Below, one piece after another: positions 12,861 to 24,200 of a DNA stretch of 64,000 bases. The notes beneath the pieces were generated by a model. It did not search any database. It was given only the letters and a program-made list of their open reading frames with translations, and was not told the origin of the DNA. The translations under genes and the position numbers were made by a program. Location of the stretch: NCBI GenBank assembly GCA_021234155.1, contig JAJEKV010000025.1, positions 13,439,437 to 13,503,436 on the forward strand, given 5' to 3'. Source of the DNA: Isoetes taiwanensis. Its lineage: Eukaryota > Streptophyta > Lycopodiopsida > Isoetales > Isoetaceae. Positions within the stretch are counted from its first letter, which is position 1, and every line of letters starts with the position of its first letter.

Positions 12861-12879
12861 AAAGATAGAGGATGATGGC

Positions 12880-13110
12880 GGATCTGGTACATTTGTACTC
12901 CGGCAAATTGCCAACTTCTTTGAAGGGTATGATTTCTTTGAAGCGGATTGGCGAAGGTGCTGGGCAAGCAATTGTTTTCCAATGCGGGAGGTGGGCGGGG
13001 AGGTATTATAGGAGATGAAATGGGATTGGGAAGAGACCATCAAATCATAGCCTCTCTGCATGCAATTGTTTCGAATGCAAAATTGGACATGAGAATGATA
13101 TAGGAGATGA
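12880..13110 (+). pseudogene. Kinase-start duplicate joined to an SNF2-like motif I
   Basis: The first 110 bases are clearly related to the start of the kinase remnant at 14,380. Both share the ACTCCGGCAAATT block and a GGCGAAGGTG...GGGCAAGC.ATTGTTTT block, the latter reading as IGEGAGQAIVF, like a glycine-rich loop. From 12,998 the frame instead reads RGGIIGDEMGLGR followed by HQIIASLHAIV. That matches the Walker A region of SNF2-family ATPases (GGIIGDEMGLGKTIQ in CSB/Rad54-type proteins) apart from one small insertion and one deletion after GLG. Only this one SNF2 motif was found. Either two gene fragments abut here or one resemblance is fortuitous. Confidence 0.45.
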
Positions 13111-13251
13111 ACGTGGGGTTTTGAGATTAAAAAGGGCCTTAAAAACATACCAACTAAATAAATGAAGATAAAATGAACTACTAATCGAGGAAATCGGGCA
13201 CGAAGCGGGTCCGATAAAAGCAAAAGCTGATTTATAACTAACTCCTTTGGA

Positions 13252-13454
13252 TCACATTTTCTAGCATAACTATTGATAGAAAAGTCAAATGAGCTCGTTT
13301 AGTGCAATAGATAGATCTAGTTGAGATCTTTCCAGCATAGGTGCTTTGCACATATTTTAACCACTTATGATTGTCAAAACTCCAAAAATATCTGTGCACC
13401 AAACCACGAGCTCATTTGGACTTTTCTATCAACACTTATGCTGAAAATGTGTCA
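13252..13454. mobile_element. Foldback / MITE-like element
   Basis: Two arms of about 60 bp (13,252-13,311 and 13,391-13,454) are imperfect inverted complements. The left arm has CACATTTTCTAGCATAACT, GATAGAAAAGTC and AAATGAGCTCG. The right arm read in reverse complement has CACATTTTCAGCATAAGTG, GATAGAAAAGTCC and AAATGAGCTCG. The central loop is about 80 bp. Size, AT-richness and absence of coding fit a non-autonomous DNA transposon. I could not define a target-site duplication with confidence. Confidence 0.75.
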
Positions 13455-13464
13455 GTATGGTCAG

Positions 13465-14340
13465 ACCCTATAGCTAGATACAGGTCCCAATTTTCGATTA
13501 TTGAATATATAACTGTCGGTAGTTCATAGAAGGCCCTTTTATGATCTCCAAAAATCCCTAATGATGGGATTGGAAAGACCATTGCTCTCCAAATTGAAGT
13601 GGTGCTTATGCAAAGAAGTTGAGCAAATATCTATTAGGCGAGGGTGAGAGAGAAATCATGAATGCAATGTGGATTTGTATTTGTTCCCTGCGTCTAAGTG
13701 GCATCTTTGAAAGCTGGTATGCAAAACTTAAATTGCATGCTGCGTGCGCCGATAGTTAATGATTCAGTTGCCAATGATATACATCAGGCTTTTATGTCTT
13801 AGTTTGTTGAACATGTTAACAAGCATTTTGTTATATTCACGTTTTACATGTTTAGGCTTGTCTCTTGTAATGGGGAATGTATCACGAGGGCTTGAGCTCT
13901 TGAAATGCTAATGTTTGGATAGAGAACACACAATGCTCAAGCTATTGGAAATTCAATCGAGCATTGAAAATACTATCAAAATTACTTGCGACAAAGTGCA
14001 ACCATTTTAAAACTGCGGTTGAAGACATAATTCGGCACTACTAAAGCGTTGCACGAGCATCTATAGGGGCCTAGTACTCACCAACATGTTGTCTGGCGAC
14101 AAAAGGTTTGTTCAATTGCTTATTTACATGTTACATGTTCAAATTATTAAATCCCTTCCAGCTTAGCCGATGACAAGTTAGCAGCTTGTTACTACAATTG
14201 GAAAAGCTAACAATATTAAGAGCAAAACAGCAACCTAAAATCAGGAGTTTGCCATTGTCATGGAAGCAGCGGCCCTTAAAGGGTTAAAAGGGTTGAAGCT
14301 TTGCATTACGTGCATTTTGCATTACAATTGCGGGGAGTTT
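13465..14340. other. Intervening stretch, nothing firmly identified
   Basis: Lies between the two kinase-like segments. Short coding-like runs occur (for example near 13,555, NDGIGKTIAL), but nothing can be extended into a domain. It may be intron or intergenic sequence. Confidence 0.35.
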
Positions 14341-14349
14341 AGAGATGGA

Positions 14350-15633
14350 GAAGGGTTTAGAATGAAGATGGCCGAAGGATCTGAGCGTTGTATACTCCGG
14401 CAAATTTCAGTATTTGGAAGACTATGATCTACTCAAGCAGTCGGCGAAGGTGGGCAAGCTATTGTTTTCAATGCAAAGAGTGGAGGGCGATAAATTTGCT
14501 GCAAAAGCTACCTCAAGAACAAATATGCCAGAGCGGAGATGGAAATCATGCAAAAATTAGCGGTTGCCACGGCGTTGTGCATCTAGAAGAGGTGATCGCG
14601 ACAATGATTGTGGCATTTTATTGTAGACTCTGCGAATGCAACTGTGAGGCAATTGAGAAAAAGGTAAGAAACTTTGGGGCGAGGAATCACGGCTCTTCTT
14701 ATTAATCCCGGCAAGGAACGATGGGATTTGCGCAAAATGGAGTTGTTATGCGTTCTAACGACATGCCCTTAACCAAGTAGGGGCGCGAAAGCGTCTGAAG
14801 CGTTTATGAGTAGTAAAGCTTCTACTCATTTTATCTTAGGTGTCGGGAATGCCCCACGAGGGCACATTCAAGGTTGAATACTCGGCGGTCTACATGGGCG
14901 ATTCTGGTCGCTTCCACTAGAATTATGCTGCGTCTCGAGCATCAAGGCGCTACTCATGTCTATGCCATACCATGTCATGATTACCAAGTCTTTGCAAAAT
15001 TACCCAAGCATATAGGTACCAATGGAGACTTCGAACTTCGAGACACCTTTCGATACCAAGCTAATAGCGTTCCTAACCGACATACATAACCAAGCTGGGC
15101 AAAGCGAGTCTAGGCGTTTATGGGTAGTCCGCGGTCTACCATGGGCCATTCTGGAGTTGTGCATCGTGATCTGGCTTACAAAATATTACGATGTAAGCTC
15201 AGATGGAGAAAACCCTCACGATGTTAAAATTAATGCGATTTTTGGTCTTTTACCCTTTGTTTTGAGTACTTTTACAGATACTCCATATTTTTACGAAGTG
15301 CTACCCAGGAACTCAAAGATATTTGGCGGAGGTTGTTGTGGGTGAAGATACTCCAAGGAGGTTGATGTTGGGGTTGGGATTATTCTTTGCCATAGAGGCA
15401 TACGGTGGGATGCATTTCGAAACTCATATGTTGAAGTTGGCGCTTATGCTGGTTAATGGGGAGGATCGGCGGTTTCCCATTTAAATTTCCTGCTCATGTA
15501 TCATCAGAAGCAAAAGATGTTGTTACGGCCATGTTGCAGCCTAATCGAGAAAAAGAATATCGTTCGCGGCATATTTTATCCCATCTTTTGAGTGTTGAAA
15601 CAAGCCGTCAGTGGGCAGCAAGCGAGAATTAGA
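14350..15633 (+). pseudogene. Serine/threonine protein kinase remnant
   Basis: A eukaryotic protein kinase domain can be followed across frames. The N-lobe at 14,400-14,560 reads YDLLKQ, GEGGQAIVF, then FAAKA (the VAIK-like lysine) and YARAEMEIMQKL (the alpha-C helix glutamate). VVHLEEV follows at about 14,570. The catalytic loop GVVHRDLAYKNI is at 15,151-15,190, VKIN plus a frameshifted DFGL at about 15,228-15,250, and a TPYFYEV activation/P+1 segment at about 15,280. GGMHFETHM is near 15,410, and an in-frame C-lobe from 15,468 reads FPFKFPAHVSSEAKDVV, then TAMLQPNREKEY, ending at a stop near 15,630. The DFG break is a single extra T in a T-run, so sequencing error rather than decay is possible there. 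An intron could lie between about 14,720 and 15,100. The subfamily was not determined. Confidence 0.75.
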
Positions 15634-16150
15634 AACAAAGCGTCAATGTCAGAAAGAAAATCAAGAGTTAGGCACATTGCCCCATGTGCTTTCGTTAAAC
15701 TCCAAAAGATTAAATGGCCGAATGGCAAGCTATATTTCCATCGTCAATGACAAATTTCCTCTTCTTGGAAAGGTTTTGCTGATATGGGTTCCTTGATCAA
15801 AGAAAAAATTATGTTTAAGACATGTTGTTATTGTTGCGATTCGAGACATGTTAAGATTTTATTTGTACATGATTTTCCCTTTGCTTAAGGGGACTCTTGG
15901 AAGTATTATTTCTTTCTCAATGTTATTGACTTTTCTATATTCTTTGATGAGCTAGTTGTAGCTCACTGTTGTACATACAAGAATACAAAGATGTGAGATA
16001 CCACCATTCATCTTGAGATTATCTTTCTTTTTCTATTCGGTAATAATACTTTCAAAGACACCCTCCACATAGAGAATTCCATTCATCTCATGGGGCTGAA
16101 GAAGCATCACACAAACCATTAGTGAATTGATTTGTTCTTGTAGGCGGAAA
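15634..16150. other. Stretch downstream of the kinase remnant
   Basis: AT-rich. The first 160 bases stay open in the plus direction (a glutamate/lysine-rich run such as RQCQKENQEL) and could be a further exon or 3' UTR. No domain is recognised. Confidence 0.3.
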
Positions 16151-16316
16151 ACATGAATTTTGTTTTCATTTATGTTAAATTTGTTAAAATGGAGAGAATA
16201 GACGAGGGGTTTTAATAGATAAAGTTTCACATAACATGTATTTTGTTTCCATTTATGTTAAATTTGTTAAAATGGAGAGAATAGACGAGGGGTTTTAGTA
16301 GATAAAGTTTCATATA
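16151..16316. repeat. 83-bp tandem duplication
   Basis: Two adjacent copies (16,151-16,233 and 16,234-16,316) differ at only a handful of positions. Both contain GTTAAAATGGAGAGAATAG and ACGAGGGGTTTTA. The near identity suggests a recent event. Confidence 0.9.
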
Positions 16317-18800
16317 TGTAGTGGAAAACCCATCTTTGGTCAACTATACTTTGTAAATGCCACACTTGTGTAAAGGTTTTTGACATTATACACAATGTAC
16401 ATTAAATGACATCAAGTGAAAATTCCTTCATGTACTTTATGTTATCTTTTATTGTTTGAATTGAATTTAAGAGCATTACATCAAAATTTCCTTTTAGAAG
16501 TGCATCTTATTCTTATATGGACAGCATGGTTCTTGTATCCATTGGCTTTTCACATGTCTTTTTTTCTTAGCGTCAATTTTGTTTTAAACATTCACTTTAG
16601 TTTAATTTTACTCCTTTGCATCTTTTCACCCGAATTACGAATTATTTTCATCTGCAGATTATCTTTGTCTAGGTTGTCCAATCATAGCAACCCATATTCT
16701 ATGATCCCAAAGAATGAGCTGCATCATTAAGCACAAACATGAGAAACTTTAGTTATGTTCAAAATACATAAAACATGAATACATAAATACATAAATACGC
16801 TAAATCTGAGTTTCAAAATCCGCCAAATGAATTTCAGTTATAGTATCTCGATTATAGAAACGTGGATTTAAATTTGAATTGAAGGTTGACTCAATAGTAT
16901 AGTCATCAGTTAACTCAAACACCAATACCCAAATGGGTTAATTAGGACCATCTTACTTTCACGGTTAATATGGTGTATGTCCACGGTGAACTCAGAACAA
17001 CATTGCAAAAGGATAGGGAGAAACCTTTGGACCATACACACTAGGGTTAACTAAAGTTTATGTAGAGGTTAACTAAAAGTATTCTAAGAATTAATTCATG
17101 CGTATACTTTGTTATGGAAAGGTTTAGACCAGCTAATGGGAATACAATTTACACAAACCAATGGAAAGCTAAGGCGAGAAAAGAAATTGCAATTACGAAA
17201 TATTATTAATTTATTTATGCTTGCTTATTCACAGTCTTGGGCACAAATTTGTCCCTTGTTTCTTGATTCCCATGTCGCTGGTGGATCTTGCTGATACATG
17301 CTCATTCGTCGAGATCGGCTCATTGGTCAGTGCGTAGGTTTCTTTTCATAAAGAATGTTTGGAAATGGTTTCACGACATAGTCTAGGATTGAAATTTGTT
17401 TTACTGGTTTTTTTCCCTTCAATTTAAGTCAAAAGTTAGCACAATATCAGAGACGAGACATGCCTCGGAATTTATCTTGGTTCTTAAACTTTGTAGCCTA
17501 GTTTCTCCCAAAACAAATTAGGTTTTCTTTTGAGAGATTAGAACATACGGAATCTAGATTAAATTTTTTAGTCACGGGTCCGAATCTTGATTGTAGGCCA
17601 TATTGAGGATTTTTGAATCTTGAATGTAGGTTAATACATTATCCAAAGCGAGAGCTCAACCCATTTGGTGCCCAAGCATGGTTGTGGAGAACGCAAATTC
17701 TTACTCGAAATTGCTTTCACATCTCAGGTTGTAGAATGCTTAGCCTTTGTTTTAAAACCACTTAATTTTAAATGCTTCTTAGATGACTAGAAATGGTGCT
17801 GCAATTACATCACGCAAAAGATGTATGAAGGTATGATCATAGGAGGCATGGAATTTTTCTCATGGTTCCTTTCTTTGAGGTAGAATGGTGAGGAACAAAT
17901 GTACTAGCACTATTAATCTCAATGCCTGATTTTGAAGGTATCCCGAGGGATGTAGGAGAATCTCTAGAGCTTTAGCAATCAATTTTCTTCTTGTGAGAAT
18001 GTTGTAAAATAGTTTATGAGTGCAGTTGCTCACTTGAAAGATGTGGCCTTGAGTAGGTCATTGAGGATGAAGTGAAGCTCTTCTTGAAGGATTTGAATTT
18101 AACCGAGGTACTATCTTGCTTCTACTATTATCTTTAATTTCAGTTGTAACGCTATATAGTTCACCATTTTATGCATAGAAGTACCATTATGTCTTAGAAA
18201 TCAAACACAATCGGGGAGACCATGTTAGGAGTTTACGTTGAAGTGGTTGAAATCAGTTTTAAACTTCATTTGAAGAGGGAATAGAAGGTGATGTCATGTG
18301 CCAAATGCTACCTTTCATTAAGAGAGCCGAGAATCTATAGTATTTTAGGTTGCATCTCATTTTACATAGATTGTTATATGGGTTGTATCAAGGCTACTTA
18401 ATACTTCAAATATAGCCCTATATGCATAGATTGATTCCTAGAATGAAGATGTAACGTATGTGATTTGTAGTAGTCTTGTTTTAAGGCTTTAAATTACGTG
18501 CACGTAAGGGTTTCATTTGAAACATTGGCGATACATCTATCACGAGAAAGTGATGCATTATCGTCCATTTTGAATCATAGCGTCTGCAAAGCACATCTTG
18601 GTTCATTTTGGATTATATAAGATGCCTTAAGAAACCATCTCTTGGTTCATCCTTGTGTTAAATCTTTACTTGGCCATATTCCAAAACCTTGGTTGGTTCA
18701 TCCTTTAATGAGCGACACAAAACACAAACATATGAAAGCTAACTAATATTTCTTGTAAGATAGACGGGCTTGTACTATAAATGGAGACATCGTCACGGGA
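16317..18800. other. AT-rich, gene-poor stretch
   Basis: No domain was recognised on either strand. A short ATACATAAATACATAAAT microsatellite lies at about 16,778-16,800. Open frames at 16,416-16,730 and 17,109-17,294 are hydrophobic or low in information and are not claimed as genes. Confidence 0.5.
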
Positions 18801-18829
18801 TCAACTAAAAAGCAATTCATGAAACGGAC

Positions 18830-19400
18830 CGGACATTGCTAAGCTTCCTGGCGCAAGGCACTACGAATGGAAGCAATCTTAACCTTGATGTTGCCAAGAG
18901 GTCAGGATGTAGTCGGTCGAAATCTCAGCGGCGATGTTGTCGAGAGAAGGTCTTCTTGGTGAGCTTGTTAGGACCAGAGACGTCGAAATAAATCTCAAGG
19001 CTTCTTCTTGGCCTTGGTGCGTCATGGAGCTCAAGGTACCTTGATCTTGCGGGAGCATATTCGGCGAGCGACCACTATACTGCGGGGCCAGCGGTTTTGG
19101 ATCTCAAGGCCATTCAACGTGCTTACCTCCTTGTCTTGGTTTGGGTAGTCATACCATTTTCCCACAATAATCGACTTTGCATTCATCACGGTATAGATCC
19201 GGGCCGGTAAGTTATGTGTAGCGCCAACCCACTTGCGTATCGCTTAAATTTCGCGGCGGCGTACAACAAGATCCTATATATTCATTCATTTTATCACATT
19301 CAGATTAACTTAAGCTTTGCTAGGCCTACTTACATTTGAAATCGCTTCCTTTTCAAGGACTGCATACGTAACCTTGACACCCATTGTGGCCACTAGGATC
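18830..19400 (-). pseudogene. Unrecognised coding-like remnant
   Basis: This stretch is more GC-rich than its surroundings. On the minus strand a short run reads MGVKVTYAVLEKEAISN (about 19,390-19,335), directly followed by GTAAGT, a good splice donor. Further along the same strand come IYTVMNAKSIIVGKWYDYP (about 19,200-19,145), then AEISTDYILTS and VKIASIRSAL at about 18,930-18,860. Several frames are needed, so it is broken or error-ridden. No family was assigned with confidence. Confidence 0.35.
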
Positions 19401-19689
19401 GAGAAGCATTACAAGCTGGACGTGGCCATCCAGTTCGAATGAATTAGTGCTTGACTAGAAGAACTGTTAAATACCCTTGAGCTTGCTAGGAATAAAATGA
19501 GCGCTAATTATTGATCTTCGTGGCAAGCCCTGTGCATGTTAAACATGCTTTCTTGATCACAAACAAGAATGGCAGCTTTATCTACGTGTATATGTATATA
19601 TGCCGCGTTAGACCTATCTTTGCTGCTTCTTAATATTGTGATGAAGCGATGAGGCATTACATTTTCATGTATACATGGCCCGATTGGCG

Positions 19690-20880
19690 TGAAAGTGACC
19701 ATTTAGTCTGATGGCCGTTATGACATTTTAATACATATTGATGGGTGGCCATTTCATATACAAGAAGCTTGGAATTAATTTGCTTAAAATTATTTTCCAT
19801 GTCATAGGTAGGACCTTAGCGATAATAGCCCTTGAATCCTTTAGAAACCCGAAACGGCCGGGGCCCAAACTCCTCAAGTCTTGAGCGTGGTAAGTACGAT
19901 ACCTTAATACATTATATGACATTATGACATTAATAGGGCACATGTTTTTAATACATGACATTATGTTGTTTTAATACATGACATTAATAGGACACATTAA
20001 TTTTCCACGCGTCATAGGTGGGACCTTCAGCGACCAATGGCCACTTAGATCCTTTAGAAACAAACGTGAGGGGCCCAAACTCTCAAATTCTTGAGCGTAA
20101 GTAAAGTCGTGCCTTAATACATTATGACATTTACTTAACATTAATAGAGACTGTTTTTAATACATGACATTAATAGGGCACATTATGGTATTTTCCACGT
20201 CATAGGTGGGACCTTGACCAATAGCCACTTAGATCCTTTAGAAGCAAACGGCCCGAGGGGCCCAAACTCTCAAATTCTTGAACGTAAGTAGAAATCACGT
20301 GCCTTAATACATTATGACATTTATGACATTATGACGTAATAGGGCACATGTTTTTAATACATGACATTATTATGTTTTTTAATACACATGACATTAATAG
20401 GGCACATTATGAGTATTTTCCCGTCATAGGTGGGACCTTGTGACCCATAGCCCTTTAAACAGAATAGCGAGGGCCCAAACTCTCAAATTCTTGAACGTAA
20501 GTAAGTGCATTACTTATAATACATTATGACATTTGCCAACATTATGACATTAATAGGGCACATGTTTTAATACATGACATTATATTTTTAATACATGACA
20601 TAATAAGGGCACATTATGGTATTTTCCGTCATAGAGTTGGGACCTTAGCGACCAATATTACCCAGATCCTTTAGAAGCAAAAACTGGCCGAGGGGCCCAA
20701 ACTCTCAGGTGAACGTAAGTAAGTACGTACCTTAATACATTATGACATTTATGACATTATGACATTAATAGGGCACATGCTTTTAATACATGACATTATG
20801 ACATTATGTTTTTAATACATGACATTAATAGGGCACATTATGGTATTTTCCACGTCATAGGTGGGACCTTCGCAGGTTAG
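19690..20880. repeat. Tandem repeat of about 190-225 bp, about six units
   Basis: The landmark GTCATAGGTGGGACCTT recurs near 19,801, 20,011, 20,199, 20,423, 20,628 and 20,854, giving spacings of 210, 188, 224, 205 and 226. Each unit also has GAGGGGCCCAAACTCTCAAA, AACGTAAGTAAGTACG and a nested shorter repeat built from TTAATACATGACATTAATAG and GGGCACAT. Length differences come mainly from the nested repeat. The first unit is the most diverged. No coding is seen. Confidence 0.9.
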
Positions 20881-20914
20881 AAAACTCATAATTTCACTTT
20901 GGAAATATTATTTA

Positions 20915-20975
20915 GATTGCATCGTAGATAATTGGTAGGTCAAGCCCAAGAAGTGAAAAGGTGCTAACAACCACA
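20915..20975. repeat. Direct repeat bounding the 7.1-kb array, left copy
   Basis: About 60 bp including ATAGATAATTGG-type sequence, TCAAGCCCAAGAAGTGAAAA and GTGCTAACAACCAC are found again in the same orientation at 43,757-43,815. The two copies flank the whole 7.1-kb tandem array from outside. Confidence 0.75.
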
Positions 20976-21264
20976 AATGTCATACATCACGTATAAACCG
21001 TTTTAAAGTTGCTCCTATATATCAAGACTTCAACAAACCATTGAAATTTCATATATTCGAACAATGTTGTGGAGCACAAAACACACGCAGCTATACTGAT
21101 TTAAGTGGATTAGGTGGCTATATCGAAACAAATTTACTAGTGAATGAAAGTTTACTAGGTCAAGGGATTTTAACGTGAATATGTTCTCCACATTAATACG
21201 CCAACCCTAAAAAAAGTAGTAGCGACCGCTTAAACAGCTTTAAAGGAATATGCCAAGATTCGCC

Positions 21265-24200
21265 AAAAAAACCTGACTCTTAACTATCGTGACAACAATC
21301 CTAGCCAATCAAACTACCGCCAACCCTAAGTAAATTAATCATTCTATACATTGTCTTCAGCTTAGACAAAGATACGCATCATATCCGTGCCCACACAAGT
21401 TATATGCAACTTCCAATATAATATATCTTCGCGATTCTTATCTACCATTTCTTTTTTAATACCTTAGAGTCCACGTTAAGCGCGCTCTCATGTGTGTATG
21501 ATTTTACTTTACGTGCATGTATAATCAAGTACTTGTATTCATGTATATGTATCAAGTCCAAATGTTTTTTAATGGTCTTAAAAAGTCAATTTGAACTTGA
21601 CCATGCAAAATGCGATACTACTTTTTACAAGAAAGGAAAAAATACGTATCTATATGTCACTTTTATCTTTTTGCATGCTTTTCCGTATGTCATTTACTTT
21701 TACAAAGTTTCCCTTTAAAACCAAAACTATAACCTGCCATAAACATGCACATGAGTATTATATTCTTAACTCCTTTTTTAATTTCCCTTATTGTACTCTT
21801 ACCTTTTTAAGGTAGCTTATCCAAATTTTCGATTTTAAGGCCTGGGATATACCCATAATTTGCAAATGTTATGCCTATTTTTTTCACACACATATCCAAA
21901 TTTTCATTTTTCTGCTTTTGCATTTCATGGCTAACTTTAAGTAGTCAATATTTACACTTCATTGAACAGAAGGAATATATTTCTATTCTTGCTTTTAAAT
22001 CTATATCTAGCTAGCTATTATATAAAAGTAGAGTTTCTACCTCTTTCAACATAAGCATGCTCACATTACCTTTTACTAAGAAGTTTACAAATAAGCCTAA
22101 ATACATTTGTAGGCTTAGCTCTTTTCGTACCATCATACCAAACTAAAGCAAATTATACGCTGGTAATATGCCGGAGCTAGGAAGAACTCAGATTTCTGGG
22201 CTAATATTGGAAATTGCCTTGAACTTAACAAAATATGTTTGCAAATGGTAGGTTAAAATACGTCTATGCATGCTATGCCGCTACCATCCTTCATTTCTAC
22301 TGCTTGAGTCCAGGATCATCCTCGCAGTTCAAAAATTTTCTTCGATACATAATTTCAAAACTTTTTAAATACCTCGTGAGGTTTTGCCATTACTCCTCCT
22401 ATCCTTCTTCTTATCCCTCGGCATATACAAATTTGCCTACTTATCATACTTGAGATTTGTAAAGTCCATATATTTGCTTCCATTCATCTCGAGTCCTAAC
22501 TTCCTCATAACAAAGACAAAAGAAAAAGCACAATAAGAAAAGAAATTCCACTGCACTGTACCAATCATGTAAACGCTTAGCAATAAAGGTACATTGGGAA
22601 TTTCTTTTGGCTCTTCGCCTCTTCACCCATTGTACCTCTTTTATGCCCTTGATTCGCTCAAGCTCGAGCAAAATGAAACAAATAATGGACAATCATATAC
22701 TAAAAGATAAGAGAAAACCGCTCAAACAACCCTGCTATTTATTTTACCATATCTCAGAAGCAGCATGTCATCATATTAAGGCAAATGCAAAAAGACCTTT
22801 ATACTATAGTCTTAAATCTTTATGTTAACATTTGATCTACTCCTCTTTCAATTAATGTTGGAACATCTTCTACTTTTTTTAAAAAAGGAAAACCCACGAC
22901 CACTATCTTTACCTATTCCTAAATCACAATAATGTAAGATACAACAGTCATCTGCCTAAAGTAAATATTAAAACCCTGTAATAATAGAAGGCTGGGCTTA
23001 TTTGCATATTTGAAGTTATCTACAATGTGCCCATATTGTTATACATCCTCACAAAGATGCCTAGGCATCAGATTATACCACATATATGATACTACAGGAC
23101 CATTAAAGAATTTTTCTCAAGTCCTAGGGTATTTGGAAACCCCGCATACTACAAGGTTTATTTTTTTTTTTTTTTTTAAATTCTTAATCAGTTCTAATCG
23201 ATAGCAGATATCTATCTACCATAGCAGGCATGGTAACAATAATTATAATAAGGTACTAAATCCTATGTGCTACTTCCTCTCGATCCTTTTCTTTTAACTA
23301 GTGTTAACAAGTCCGCTTATTTAGACCAACTCTTAAGTGTACCGGCTATGGTCATTTGGAAACCATAGGCCTCAATGATCTTTTATCTAATCCGCCTCTA
23401 ATAAAAATGGGACTTATTTTTCGTTATCTAACTTCATCTTCACTCCGAAGATACATCCAAGTCTTGTTGTGTTTTCGAACAAAAGTGTTCGGCACGGGAT
23501 TTGCTCGCCATAACCATCACTTTGTGGTCTATTAAACCGCTTCTTGGCCGCTTGCCCCAGATAAGCATCACCATAGCCTTCTTCTAGGGTGCAAAGCACT
23601 ACCGCTTCCTTTCCATTTCTTAATGCTTCAACCACCTCCCTATCACATCAAGCAAGTTCTTCTTCTAAAACTCACGCTTCTCCTCGCTTCGAGTAAAACC
23701 TTCACCTCCGCCTTTAACCCGCCTCCCATCTTTGCGCTATGCCTCTAATACCGGGGTTTTGGTCATAAAGACCGGTTATCGCCGCCAGCAATCCCACCGC
23801 CATCTCCTCGAACCGATATCCTCGTGATCGACTCACCGAACCCTAAATACCTTATAATTTTATGACCGTCGCCTCACATTAAGCCCCTTAGGGGTCAATA
23901 CTATGGTCATACTCGAGTGTCTTAGGTTAAACATATGCTCCTTAGCTTCAAAACCTAGCTGCCCGTTTGGTTTTAACATATAAATCTAGGTCTTAGGTTA
24001 TCTATTTTGCCCATAGGTTAATTAAATGTTTAGGCCATATATATCCTTTTCTACTAATAAGTAAGCCTAACATTTATACTTGGTAGTTATTTTTACCAAG
24101 TAGCTGCTGGGTGCACAATCATTTAACCCATCTCTTTATATTTTTTATAAAACCCTACCCCCATCCTCGTGAGGGATTGTATTAAAGACCCTCAGATCTT

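Noticed and set aside
13550..13600. NDGIGKTIAL as an NB-ARC or ATPase P-loop
   Set aside because: Only ten residues match and no flanking motif of any ATPase family could be found.
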